The notes under the pieces are model-generated. The model ran no database searches. It worked only from the letters and a program-made list of their open reading frames with translations, and was not told where the DNA came from. A program made the position numbers and the translations under genes. From CBDHHC01 sp050633205 (lineage in GTDB: Bacteria; Pseudomonadota; Alphaproteobacteria; Rhizobiales; CBDHHC01): a stretch of DNA of 64,000 nt. Location of the stretch: assembly GCA_050633205.1 (NCBI GenBank), contig JBOEGA010000010.1:1-64000 (forward strand). The letters are read 5' to 3'. Shown one piece after another: positions 55,818-64,000 of this stretch (its first letter is position 1; each line of letters opens with the position of its first letter).

Positions 55818-57026
55818 ATGAACAAACCCAGTAAGTTACAAGCAGCGCCCAAGCATCCTGGAATTATTGCTTTACTCATTTTTTCTGTTCTAGCCACTTT
55901 GGCTATTATGGTGCTTTCAGAATATAAATATCTTCCTGAAGCGCCGGATAAAATTACGTATGACTGGCGTACAGCTTTTTTTTCAGATGCTGTTAAAAAG
56001 CAGCGTAAAGATATTGCAGTAATTCTGGTTACTGATGATTCTATTGCCCAATACTGGTCCAGGTCTCCCATTGACCGCGCTATGCTGGCTGAACTCGTTA
56101 AGGCAGTTGATGCTGCCGAACCTGCCGCCATAGGTCTGGATTTTATATTTGACCGCCCTGCCGAACCTCATAAGCAGGAAGCGATGCTAAATGCGATGAA
56201 GAATGCCAAAGCACCCATTATCATTGGTGCACTTGAAAGACCTGAAGGTGACCGACGCATTAAGGGAATGCGTGAGAAGAACTTTGACTGGCAGGATAAT
56301 TTTATTAAAGAAACTGGCAAGCAGGCTGGTCACATTCGCTTCAAGAACGAGCAAAAACGCTTTTCTGTTGATGATCAGGTTATCAGATTTCTCGGAGCAA
56401 AATCTAACGGGCAATCTTCCTACCCAAGCTTTGCTGAGTTACTTGCGAAAGTTAAAAACCCCAATGCCAAGTCCGAATCTCCATATATTGCCTGGCTTAT
56501 GGAGCTGGAAAAAGGTGGACAGACAGTGTTTCCAAGGATCTATGTTTCCGAGCACAAGCCTGTCGATGGGACCGGGAATGGAGATACATTGCTGCCTGAG
56601 CATATAAAAGGATTACTGAAAGACAAAATAGTTCTGATTGGGGCAGATCTTGTTAATCTGGATCAGCACCTGACACCTTTTTCTGTTTTAAGAAAAGAGA
56701 AAATCCCTGGCGTTCTTATTCATGCGCAAATTGTTGCCCAGCTTATAGACGGCCGTGAGGTATTCGAACTGAATAAAATATTCGAAATTATTGCTGTGCT
56801 ACTTATCGTAGTATTTGGTTTTTACCTAGCATTCCGCTTTAATCTCAAAAGATATGACTTTATTATGGGCGCTGTTGGTATTACAGTCCTCATAGCTTTG
56901 GGAGTTGTGACTTTTCATTTGGGTAAAACGATTATCCCTTCAACAACTTTTTCCCTTGCATGGATTCTGGGAGTCTGGGGCGGGCACCTGTACCGTTCAT
57001 ACTATAAAACCCCGGAAAGAAGCTAA
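55818..57026 (+). CDS. CHASE2 sensor-domain membrane protein without output domain
   Basis: 402 residues. One N-terminal membrane helix (about 19-38), a periplasmic CHASE2 domain (about 40-315; ITYDWRTAFFSDAVKK, IAVILVTDDSIAQYW, IGLDFIFDRPAEPHK, KDKIVLIGADLVNLDQHLTP, IPGVLIHAQIVAQLIDGREV) and three C-terminal membrane helices (about 325-395). CHASE2 proteins usually carry a cyclase, kinase or diguanylate cyclase output; none follows here. It is followed by a small secreted protein after 25 bp, its probable partner. Confidence 0.88.
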   Translation: MNKPSKLQAAPKHPGIIALLIFSVLATLAIMVLSEYKYLPEAPDKITYDWRTAFFSDAVKKQRKDIAVILVTDDSIAQYWSRSPIDRAMLAELVKAVDAAEPAAIGLDFIFDRPAEPHKQEAMLNAMKNAKAPIIIGALERPEGDRRIKGMREKNFDWQDNFIKETGKQAGHIRFKNEQKRFSVDDQVIRFLGAKSNGQSSYPSFAELLAKVKNPNAKSESPYIAWLMELEKGGQTVFPRIYVSEHKPVDGTGNGDTLLPEHIKGLLKDKIVLIGADLVNLDQHLTPFSVLRKEKIPGVLIHAQIVAQLIDGREVFELNKIFEIIAVLLIVVFGFYLAFRFNLKRYDFIMGAVGITVLIALGVVTFHLGKTIIPSTTFSLAWILGVWGGHLYRSYYKTPERS

Positions 57027-57051
57027 ATGATCTGTTTTGAAGGAAAATATT

Positions 57052-57414
57052 ATGAAAAAATGGAAATTATTCCAGGTTGCGCTTATAGGGCTTGTAGCGA
57101 CCTATATCATTTTTCAATCATCTCATGTCCACGCAGATCTGGTTATAACCGGGGCTTCTGATCCAAAATACAAAGTAGGAGAAAAGCTGCCAGATAACAC
57201 CAAACTGGAGATACCGGCAGATATTACGGTAAGTATTCTAAAGATTCCCGAGCAGGAAACCTATGTTGTCAGAGGACCACATACCGGTACCCTTGAGGAG
57301 TATATCAAAAAGAAAACCTGCCCGTGGATAGAGCGCCTGTTTGGGGTTTGCGGCCGGGAAGACAGGAGTGAACCTCCTACGGGTGGTGTAAGAGCTATAC
57401 GGCCAAAAGACTGA
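57052..57414 (+). CDS. Small secreted protein, partner of the CHASE2 protein
   Basis: 120 residues. Signal peptide MKKWKLFQVALIGLVATYII with cleavage after VHA. The mature part is beta-rich (VGEKLPDNTKLEIPADITV, TYVVRGPHTGTLEEY) like the first half of FecR-type domains that often neighbour CHASE2 genes. Two Cys near the end (KTCPWIERLFGVCG). The ATG at 57052 follows AAGGAAA; the TTG five codons earlier is the ribosome-binding region itself. Ends in a long bidirectional terminator. Confidence 0.75.
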   Translation: MKKWKLFQVALIGLVATYIIFQSSHVHADLVITGASDPKYKVGEKLPDNTKLEIPADITVSILKIPEQETYVVRGPHTGTLEEYIKKKTCPWIERLFGVCGREDRSEPPTGGVRAIRPKD

Positions 57415-57430
57415 GCCTTTTTAGAATTTA

Positions 57431-57471
57431 AAATAAACCCGCTGATCTCTTTTGCATCAGCGGGTTTATTT
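57431..57471. terminator. Bidirectional intrinsic terminator between two convergent genes
   Basis: A 16-bp perfect stem (57431-57446 with 57456-57471) with a 9-nt loop, A-rich 5' side and T-rich 3' side. It ends directly at the stop codon of the GST gene at 57472. Confidence 0.93.
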
Positions 57472-58080
57472 TTATTTTTTTGAACGCTTTAGTGTGCAGT
57501 GTGGGCGTTCACAAACCCGATCCAGGTAAGCTGTGATATTTGGATAATCATCACCTAATACACCCTGCTTTTCAGCCCAATTGAGTGTATAGGCAGCAAT
57601 AATATCTGTTACTGAGAATTTTCCCGCAACAAAATAGTCATTTTCTTCCAGATGGGCATTTACCACTTTGAGAGATTTTTTTGCTTCAAATGTATTCTGA
57701 GCTTCAATTTCCAGTACCTGGTATCCCTCTTTGTAGCGGGCTTTGTTTCTAAAGGTGCTCCAGAGATGAGCTTCAATCTCTGTCAGCATAAAAGATACCC
57801 ATTGATCATGAAGGGCTCTTTCCCAGGTTCCAGACGGGAATGACAAACCTTTGTCAGCGTTGCTATCTGCCAGCCAGTTACATATTGCAGCGGACTCGAA
57901 CAATGGTCTTCCATCGTCCATAATGGCCGGTATTTTACCTAATGGGCTTACGTTCCTGAACTCTTCAGACTGGAAGGCTTCGGGACCGGTTAACCCTTCA
58001 AAAGCGATATCCAGTTCAGTCAGCACCCAGCGCACACGAGCTGAACGAGAGGTTGAGAATTCATAAAGTTTTACAGCCAC
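57472..58080 (-). CDS. Glutathione S-transferase family protein
   Basis: 202 residues. N-terminal thioredoxin-like domain (KLYEFSTSRSARVRWVLTEL, NVSPLGKIPAIMDDGRPLFE, ESAAICNWLA) with Ser11-Arg12 region where catalytic Ser is expected, then the helical C-terminal domain (DQWVSFMLTEIEAHLW, FSVTDIIAAYTLNWAEKQG). Substrate unknown. It is the second GST in the window; the two share only the fold. Convergent with the CHASE2 pair. Confidence 0.92.
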   Translation of the reverse strand: MAVKLYEFSTSRSARVRWVLTELDIAFEGLTGPEAFQSEEFRNVSPLGKIPAIMDDGRPLFESAAICNWLADSNADKGLSFPSGTWERALHDQWVSFMLTEIEAHLWSTFRNKARYKEGYQVLEIEAQNTFEAKKSLKVVNAHLEENDYFVAGKFSVTDIIAAYTLNWAEKQGVLGDDYPNITAYLDRVCERPHCTLKRSKK

Positions 58081-58394
58081 GATTTTTTTCCTTTTTTTGC
58101 CAATTCCATTACCTGTTCAGTAGTACGGAAATTATAGAATATATACAATATAGCCAAGCCTATATATCGCACCCTGATAAATGATGTTTTGGCCCCAGAT
58201 ATTCCAAAAATCAGTCTAAATGCAGGATGAAGCATTCAATATCGAACGTTTTTCCCAAAATCCATTTCATGTACCATCTGCAATTGCATTCTTCACGAGA
58301 CACTATCATATTTATCCTGTTCCTGCTAAGTTGCGGACAATTTTCTCCTTTATCCCGATGTTCATGTTTCTTCTAACGGTGTTATGGGTGCCCA
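58081..58394. other. Divergent intergenic region upstream of the 611-residue unknown protein
   Basis: 314 bp holding promoters for the GST and the unknown gene. No structure or regulator site that I can name; a 92-codon frame starting at 58220 overlaps the real gene in another frame and has no support. Confidence 0.5.
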
Positions 58395-60230
58395 ATGCTG
58401 TATCTTCGTTCGTTACTTTGTTATGTTTTGTCTTTTTCTGTCGTTTTTACCTCTGTTCCAATAAGTTATGGACAATCAACGACACCCCGCCCTGTTAGTT
58501 GCAATGTTACATCTGAAGCGGATTTTCGTTTTGGACTGGAATCCATATTAAAAGACGTTATCGGCAGTTCTTTAAAGGATGTTGACTACAAAGGCATTGT
58601 TGACAAATCCTGGGAGAAGAACCAGGTCAACAAGCTGATCAGCACGCTCGTAAAGAGAAAGGCCAGACAACTCAGACGAGATAAGACAATTTACCAACTT
58701 ATCAGTACTCTGGGCTCTTCAGAAGCAAGAACGAATTTTGCGCAAGAATTTGCTGAAGGAGTTTTTGGTTCCGAGAAGTTCAAGGAAGTTATTGGAATTA
58801 TCGCCAATGATGTCGGTCTTGCCATCAGTTCGAAGCTTGATGCTATTACGACGAAGGCGGAAGGTCCGGTAGCAAGCTGCATCCGTAAATTTATTGGCCC
58901 CAGATATGGTGATACCATTGCCATTCTTGTTTCGCGCCAGACCCAAAATAAAGTTGGTATAGATTCAACAAAAACGCGTTCTAATGCAGGTGTCACTGAT
59001 ATACTTGCCCAATCTTCGGGTGGTCTTACCGGAGCACTTATGATTGTTCTGAGGCGCGCTATTGTTGACAGGCTATCTATATGGCTTGGACGCAGGCTGG
59101 TCGGGACTATTGTAACACGTGCTGTTGGAGCCGTTGTTGGTATTGTTGGCTGGGTGCTTATAGCGAAAGAGCTCTGGGATCTCAGGCTTGGAATTCTTCC
59201 TATCCTCAGGAAAGAACTGAAGTCGGATAAAACAAAGGCCGAAGTGAAGGCTGAGCTGATAAAGGGACTGGATGAAGAACTGAGCAAGGCACTGGATAGT
59301 GTTCCAACTGAAGTTGCTGCCAGTATTTTTGCTATCTGGATTAATTTCAAAAAGCAGAATGAAAAGGTTCTTGAGCTTGCCAGAAAATATCCAAAATTTC
59401 AAAATCTTCTGAAGGAACTGCATAGTAGTGATGAAAAGCGTGCACTTGCGTTACTTCGCAAGACCAACAGCCTTGTCAATCTTACGATTGAAAAAGGTGG
59501 AGAAGAAAATTTCCTGAAAGCGCTGAATGACGGGTCTCTCCAGCGAGCCATACTGGAGTTGTCGGAGACAGGTGTGCAGATTGCTGTTGATACCAAATCG
59601 ATAGAACTGGCATTTGAGTGGACGAAGGCTGCAAGAGACAGACTGCAGGATATATACCGAATAGGGCTTCATAAGTATTCCAAGCCTGATGAATATGATG
59701 AGAAGAAAATCGGGAAGCTGCTTTCACTTCGGAATGAGCAACAGATGAAAAGAATCGCAGCACTTGAATCCAAAAAGAGAGATGCGCTTTTCAAGTTGCC
59801 TCAGGATCATCTGCAGGATTTTCTGGAGAATCTCAACCAGTACCAGTTATCGGCGTTAAGTTTCTATATTGAGGAACTTAAGCCAGATGTTTCACAAAGC
59901 TTTATCCGTGGAATACTTATTGAACCTGAGAAAATGAAGCTTTTTTCAAAAGGGTATGTCCAGACAGGCATCCTGAACAGTGGGGATCAGAGCGCAGCAA
60001 TCCGTTATATGCTCAGGCCAAACTCAACCTTAAACCTGTTCCAGCTTCCGGAAGATATTCGCCTGGCTACAAACGGAGAAGTGCACCCTTTACTATTATG
60101 GAGTAAAGAGCCGGTCACGCTAACACTTGCGGCGTTTATTACTCTTTTTGTTTTCATGACTATCTGGCGACTAATTTTTGGAAGACGTCCAAAAATTATA
60201 ATTGAGCAAAAGGTCGTTGATAAAAAATAG
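58395..60230 (+). CDS. Unrecognised membrane-anchored envelope protein, 611 aa
   Basis: A signal peptide (LLCYVLSFSVVFTSVPISYG) leads a long, Lys/Glu/Leu-rich, mainly helical protein. A hydrophobic Gly/Ile/Val stretch near 236-258 (GTIVTRAVGAVVGIVGWVLI) may be a membrane segment or hairpin; a C-terminal helix (about 575-594) ends with basic residues inside. Three Cys lie in the first 165 residues. A heptad-like helical repeat spans ~320-520. No catalytic motif seen. A YbjQ-family gene follows after 27 bp with a strong ribosome binding site, so the pair is probably cotranscribed. Ribosome binding site for this gene is poor. Confidence 0.72.
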   Translation: MLYLRSLLCYVLSFSVVFTSVPISYGQSTTPRPVSCNVTSEADFRFGLESILKDVIGSSLKDVDYKGIVDKSWEKNQVNKLISTLVKRKARQLRRDKTIYQLISTLGSSEARTNFAQEFAEGVFGSEKFKEVIGIIANDVGLAISSKLDAITTKAEGPVASCIRKFIGPRYGDTIAILVSRQTQNKVGIDSTKTRSNAGVTDILAQSSGGLTGALMIVLRRAIVDRLSIWLGRRLVGTIVTRAVGAVVGIVGWVLIAKELWDLRLGILPILRKELKSDKTKAEVKAELIKGLDEELSKALDSVPTEVAASIFAIWINFKKQNEKVLELARKYPKFQNLLKELHSSDEKRALALLRKTNSLVNLTIEKGGEENFLKALNDGSLQRAILELSETGVQIAVDTKSIELAFEWTKAARDRLQDIYRIGLHKYSKPDEYDEKKIGKLLSLRNEQQMKRIAALESKKRDALFKLPQDHLQDFLENLNQYQLSALSFYIEELKPDVSQSFIRGILIEPEKMKLFSKGYVQTGILNSGDQSAAIRYMLRPNSTLNLFQLPEDIRLATNGEVHPLLLWSKEPVTLTLAAFITLFVFMTIWRLIFGRRPKIIIEQKVVDKK

Positions 60231-60257
60231 TATGTCAGAGTTATTAAGGAGGCAAAA

Positions 60258-60569
60258 ATGACTTTGCACACGATTGAGCGTTTTTCAAACAAGACAATTA
60301 TTGAAGGGGAACTTGTAACTGTTACTGCAGTTGAAGCGGCTAATATTGTCAAGGATATCCGTGAACGCATTACCAATACGTTTGGCGGGCAGATGAAACG
60401 TTATGAAGGTCTGATAGAAAAAGCTGTTGAGCGGGCAATGGCGCGGCTTGATGAAAAGGCTAAAGAAAAAGGTTATGATGGCGTAATAGGAGTTCGCTTT
60501 TCCCATCCCAGCCTTGTAGATGGCGGAGTTGAGGTTATCGCATATGGAACCGGCTTTAATTACAGCTAA
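60258..60569 (+). CDS. YbjQ/UPF0145 family protein
   Basis: 103 residues, cytoplasmic. The pattern ITVT-type VTAVEAANIVKDIRERITN, QMKRYEGLIEKAVERAMARL and KGYDGVIGVRFSHPS is that of YbjQ (PF01906), a pentameric fold proposed to bind metal or act in stress; function unknown. AAGGAGG ribosome binding site. It shares a transcript with the unknown 611-residue protein; conserved pairing would suggest a joint function. Confidence 0.9.
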   Translation: MTLHTIERFSNKTIIEGELVTVTAVEAANIVKDIRERITNTFGGQMKRYEGLIEKAVERAMARLDEKAKEKGYDGVIGVRFSHPSLVDGGVEVIAYGTGFNYS

Positions 60570-60705
60570 TATCAAGCCTTAAGCGCAGTAAAGACTATAG
60601 ACTAATGCAGTAAATTCACAAATATACTTGCATGATATGAATATAAGTGGCACTCATAGCACTTACTTTAGAACATTTAATAAACAAAGAAAGTTCAGGA
60701 ACACG

Positions 60706-61155
60706 ATGCGCTTAACCCGTCAGACCAGCTATACAGTACGAATTTTGATGTATTGCGCTGCAAATTCTGAAGAGTTCAGCAAAGTGTCAGCAATTTCAAG
60801 CGTATATAATATCCCTGAGCCATATCTTTTCAAAATTCTGAAGCCGCTGGTTAATGCAGGTTATGTAGAGACTGTGCGTGGGCGGAATGGCGGTATTCGT
60901 CTGGCAAGACCAAAATCAGAGATTATTCTTGGGGATGTAATCAAACTCTCAGAAGAAAATTTCATACTTGCAGAATGCTTTGAATCCGGAGAAACGGATT
61001 GCCCACTGGTTTCTGATTGCAAGCTGAACAGAGCGTTAAATAACGCTCTGGATGCTTTTTTTGAAGTTCTGAACAGCTATACGATAGAAGATCTTTCGGC
61101 TGGCAACAGTAATATCAATATGCTTTTTGACCTGAGTATGCCCCAGGCCAACTAG
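60706..61155 (+). CDS. rirA: Rrf2-family iron-responsive regulator RirA
   Basis: 149 residues. N-terminal winged helix (MRLTRQTSYTVRILMYCAAN, IPEPYLFKILKPLVNAGYVE, VRGRNGGIRLARP). Three Cys at 91, 99 and 105 (ECFESGETDCPLVSDC) have spacing C-x7-C-x5-C, the RirA iron-sulfur cluster spacing; IscR and NsrR have x5-x5. It would repress iron uptake when iron is sufficient. Start at ATG 60706 with AGGA five bases upstream; the frame is open 26 codons before. Its last 4 bp overlap the convergent transporter gene. Confidence 0.85.
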   Translation: MRLTRQTSYTVRILMYCAANSEEFSKVSAISSVYNIPEPYLFKILKPLVNAGYVETVRGRNGGIRLARPKSEIILGDVIKLSEENFILAECFESGETDCPLVSDCKLNRALNNALDAFFEVLNSYTIEDLSAGNSNINMLFDLSMPQAN

Positions 61156-62198
61156 CGGGTTTCTATGTTACCGTCTCTCGACAACATTATTGCAACCCAT
61201 TGCCAGGATGGTACATGAGCTGCAACAATCATCATCATTACAGTTATGGGAATAGATAGCACCATACCTGCTGCCCCCCATATCGTTCCCCAGAAAGTCA
61301 AAGACAGTATGATGACAAATGCACTTAAGTTCAAAGAATTACCCATAAACATGGGTTCAATAACATTACCTATTGTAAACTGAATTGCAGTGAGTCCCAG
61401 GGCGATAATCAGAAATGGTGTATAGGTATCAAACTGTATCAGTGCTATCACAGCCGGGAAAATAACGCCAAGAATTGAGCCTATTGTCGGGATATAATTC
61501 AGAAGGAAGATAACAAGAGCCCATGTTTCCGCGAAATCTACATTAAGGTATTTCAGTATGATATAACTGGATGTTCCAGTAATGATGCTCATTATGGTTT
61601 TGATCCAGATATATTTCCTTACATTCTCTGACAGGGATTTCAGTATCGCCCTTACCCTAGATGACCTCTCCTCTTCAGGGAACAGTCTTACTATCTTTTT
61701 GGATACATTGCGGCCTTCCGCAAGCAGGAAACCAACATAAAGCACAACCAGAACTGCGTTGGTCAATGTTGCCTGTGCGCCCCCGAGGAAACCGGAGATG
61801 CTATTAGAATATTGCAACCCAGCTACGCCGTTTTTTATGCGCTCTGTCATTTCCGGCCCCAGCCAATTACCAATATGACCTATTATTTCTTTCAGTCGTT
61901 CTGTATATTTTGGTGCTGCTGCTACCACAGCATCTCCCTGGCTCATTAAAATGCGAGAGATCAGGAAAAATCCAAACGCTACTAATCCAATGGCAATAAT
62001 CATCGCGAAAATGCGAGGTATATACAGGGAGCCAGTCAGACGTGCTATCACAGCCTCCAAGAGGTTCCATAATAATATAGCAATTGCCAGTGGCAGCAAA
62101 AAGGAACTTCCCCAGATAAGGCCGATCATTACAACCCCAGCGGCCATAATGCCCAAAGCTATATTATTTGACGATTTTTGTTCCAGGGTTTCTGACAT
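61152..62198 (-). CDS. AI-2E family transporter (PerM-like)
   Basis: 348 residues with about eight membrane helices (SNNIALGIMAAGVVMIGLIW at the start, FAMIIAIGLVAFGFFLIS, IYIIL-rich later segments). The family pattern YIPTIGSILGVIFPAVIAL and GNVIEPMFMGNSLNLSAFVI is complete. Name derives from TqsA; many members move other substrates or ions, so the substrate is open. Start at 62198, plausible as the N-terminus is short before the first helix. Ends overlap rirA by 4 bp. Confidence 0.92.
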   Translation of the reverse strand: MSETLEQKSSNNIALGIMAAGVVMIGLIWGSSFLLPLAIAILLWNLLEAVIARLTGSLYIPRIFAMIIAIGLVAFGFFLISRILMSQGDAVVAAAPKYTERLKEIIGHIGNWLGPEMTERIKNGVAGLQYSNSISGFLGGAQATLTNAVLVVLYVGFLLAEGRNVSKKIVRLFPEEERSSRVRAILKSLSENVRKYIWIKTIMSIITGTSSYIILKYLNVDFAETWALVIFLLNYIPTIGSILGVIFPAVIALIQFDTYTPFLIIALGLTAIQFTIGNVIEPMFMGNSLNLSAFVIILSLTFWGTIWGAAGMVLSIPITVMMMIVAAHVPSWQWVAIMLSRDGNIETR

Positions 62199-62705
62199 TG
62201 CTTTATCTTTTCTACAAAATAATTTTTGGTGAATTTATGATAACCCATTATGGCTGAAGAATGTATAGCGTTCATGTCGATTTAATACTCAAAACAGGAA
62301 AGATCCTGCCTCTTTTCAACTTCAGGTACTATTCCAAGGATTATTTTAAAATCTTCAGGAATGCCAAAGTGTCAACTATGCGATTGCTCATACGTTTCCC
62401 TGTTGCCAACACTATCCGAGATGTATGGTATTGAAAACAAATAAATAAGCCTATTTGAAGAAAAGATATTCTCTCCCTAATGAATATATAGGCAGCGATA
62501 CTGCGTGCAGGTAATTACCACATGATGAGAGACGCGAAGAAGTTTAAAACCATTATGCCAACGCCTGATACTCTTATTAGGGAGCTTATGGCAGGCGCTA
62601 TTCCCGTACTCGCTCACTGCATATGCTTTCATAGTCGATGTACAAACAGCTGAACTTTTGCTGGCAGGGCTTCTTTCCTGCAGGCTTTTTCTTTTTATAC
62701 CTGCT
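62199..62705. other. Intergenic region between the transporter and chemoreceptor genes
   Basis: 507 bp; both flanking genes are on the minus strand. It holds the AI-2E transporter promoter and the chemoreceptor's 3' end. I see no gene; a minus-strand 86-codon frame here is the alternate frame running past the chemoreceptor stop. A small GC-rich stem (CTGGCAGG...CCTGCAGG region, about 62660-62690) has no T run. Confidence 0.55.
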
Positions 62706-64000
62706 TTATGCAGCAGCAACTTTTTCCAGAAATTCATTGATCAGTTTCTGAAGACCTTTTGCCTGGGTTGATACGTTATTGGATGAGCCAAGAACAGTAT
62801 CTGCAGCCTCTACTGTTTTGTTTACGGATTCCTTGACAATACCCAGCTTATCTACGGTATCTTTTGTCTGGCCCGCTGCCTGAAGAATACTGCTGGAGAT
62901 TTCTGTAGTCGCTTCCCCCTGCTGCTCTATACCCTCCGCAATTGAAGATGTATAATTATTCACCTCAGACATTACATCTGCAATTTCATTTATTGCTTTG
63001 GCTGCTTCTTCTGTTTCTGTCTGAATATTGGTTATCTGTTCGCTGATTTCCGATGTTGCTTTTGCTGTCTGCTCGGCCAGACTTTTAACTTCTGTTGCCA
63101 CAACTGCAAAGCCTTTTCCTGCTTCGCCAGCTCTTGCTGCTTCAATCGTAGCATTCAGTGCCAGCAGGTTGGTTTGCTCAGCAATATCCTGGATCAGATT
63201 GATGACATCACCAATTTTCTGTGCAGCATTGGTTAGGGAAATAACCTTGGTATCAGTTGTCTGTGTCTTTTCTGTTGCCTGCTTTACCACTGACATTGTT
63301 TGCGACAGGCGCCCGGATATTTCGGTGATGGATGCAGACAGCTCTTCAGCAGCACTTGCTACAGTTGCAACGTTCGAGGATGCATTACTACTGGAGTCAA
63401 CAGCACTTTCGGCAGTAGCATTTGTGCTATTCGCTGTCTGTGTCATATCCCGTGCAGTAGCCTGCATTGCTGCTGTATCGGAATCAACGGTTGTCAAGGC
63501 TACCTCAACTTCATTTCTGAACTCATAGATAAAGCCTTCCAGATCCTTTTGCCGCTGTTGTATTGTTTCTTTTTCCCTTATGCTCTCTATTTCGAGGCGT
63601 TGTCTGTCTATGGCATTCTCCCTGAAAACAGACACTGCATTTGACATATCTCCAATTTCATCCTTACGCCATTGTCCGTAAATATCAAAAGAGGTATCGC
63701 CACCTGCAAGGCTTTTCATCTGCTGCACCAGACGAAGAATAGGCTTTGTTACCGATCTGGATACAAGGATGCTGCATATGCCTATAAATAACAGAAGAAC
63801 TAATGTGATAACGGCCTGAGTCAGCATCATTCTGTAGACGGGTGCATATATTTCGTCGACACTCAGAGCTGCAATCAGAGCCCAGTTTGCTGTTTCGAAT
63901 TTAAGCGGTACCCCAAAGAAGCTCATATTTAAATTTCGATAGGTAGAGGTTATTGTATTGTGAGCTTTTCCTTCAAAAACAGTACGAACAGTATCGTTAT
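62706..64000 (-). CDS. Methyl-accepting chemotaxis protein, 5' end outside window
   Basis: At least 431 residues; the frame stays open to the right edge (last visible codons read ...TYRNLNMSFFGVPL), so the first Met at 63926 is internal. Visible: the end of a dCache-type periplasmic domain (FGVPLKFETANWALIAALS), one membrane helix (VITLVLLLFIGICSILVS), HAMP, and the MCP signalling domain with EQTNLLALNATIEAARAGE and GFAVVATEVKSLAEQT. Ends ...FLEKVAAA without a CheR pentapeptide. A dCache sensor usually binds amino acids or other small molecules; the ligand here is unknown. Confidence 0.93.
   Translation of the reverse strand, partial: NDTVRTVFEGKAHNTITSTYRNLNMSFFGVPLKFETANWALIAALSVDEIYAPVYRMMLTQAVITLVLLLFIGICSILVSRSVTKPILRLVQQMKSLAGGDTSFDIYGQWRKDEIGDMSNAVSVFRENAIDRQRLEIESIREKETIQQRQKDLEGFIYEFRNEVEVALTTVDSDTAAMQATARDMTQTANSTNATAESAVDSSSNASSNVATVASAAEELSASITEISGRLSQTMSVVKQATEKTQTTDTKVISLTNAAQKIGDVINLIQDIAEQTNLLALNATIEAARAGEAGKGFAVVATEVKSLAEQTAKATSEISEQITNIQTETEEAAKAINEIADVMSEVNNYTSSIAEGIEQQGEATTEISSSILQAAGQTKDTVDKLGIVKESVNKTVEAADTVLGSSNNVSTQAKGLQKLINEFLEKVAAA

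Noticed and set aside
58220..58498. 92-codon plus-strand frame before the unknown 611-residue gene
   Set aside because: Overlaps the signal peptide of the real gene in another frame and lacks a ribosome binding site; hydrophobic only because the signal sequence is read in a shifted frame.
62477..62737. 86-codon minus-strand frame at the chemoreceptor 3' end
   Set aside because: Alternate frame running out of the chemoreceptor gene; no start signal or protein-like pattern.
1..64000. CRISPR arrays, tRNA/rRNA genes, insertion sequences, integrases
   Set aside because: No regularly spaced direct repeats, cloverleaf-like sequences or transposase/integrase-like proteins were seen in any gap or frame.

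Overview
The window comes from an alphaproteobacterium of moderate to low G+C content. The evidence is gene content: a ChvG/ChvI two-component pair next to pckA, a short HprK with a mannose-type IIA protein and HPr, a DivL-type kinase with Tyr in place of the phospho-acceptor His, a TsaE/kinase fusion followed by a MurU-like nucleotidyltransferase, AddAB recombination genes, a RirA-type Rrf2 regulator, and a GTTC-N7-GTTC SOS box. Kdo genes (kdsD, kdsB) imply lipopolysaccharide, and motAB and two chemoreceptors imply motility. I cannot place it to genus. No tRNA, rRNA, CRISPR array, transposase or integrase was found.

Layout. 1-7.2 kb: 3' end of ftsH, then on the minus strand a tandem HD-GYP protein and a tightly coupled two-gene unit (winged-helix protein plus a double-ATPase ORC/HerA-like protein) that I cannot match to a named system. 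7.7-13.5 kb: a LuxR-type regulator without a synthase gene, a CAP-domain lipoprotein, hemH, pyrE, a rhomboid protease that appears frameshifted in a G6 run, and a small secreted protein. 13.6-23.4 kb: carbon and envelope control (pckA, chvI, chvG, hprK, IIA, HPr, ahcY), interrupted by a chemoreceptor gene where rapZ often lies. 23.5-27 kb: small membrane, secreted and outer-membrane genes among long AT-rich gaps with clusters of hairpins. 27.5-40.7 kb: divL, tsaE-amgK-like fusion, murU-like, addB, a LexA-box-controlled KilA-N/DinD-like gene, addA, trxA. 41-50.6 kb: two glutathione S-transferase/lipoprotein genes, a spermidine-synthase-like membrane protein, and a minus-strand envelope block of two degenerate SGNH-fold proteins and two MltB-type lytic transglycosylases. 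50.7-57.4 kb: kdsD, motA, motB, a zeta-toxin-like kinase, kdsB, a histidine phosphatase, and a CHASE2 protein with a small secreted partner. 57.5-64 kb: a GST, an unrecognised 611-residue membrane-anchored protein with a YbjQ-family partner, rirA, an AI-2E family transporter, and a chemoreceptor running off the right edge.

The strongest candidates for new biology are the two-gene ATPase unit at 2577-7217, the SOS-box DinD-like gene inserted between addB and addA (35618-36668), and the unknown membrane protein/YbjQ pair at 58395-60569. Several gene starts were moved from the longest open frame to an internal ATG with a better ribosome binding site; each case is stated.
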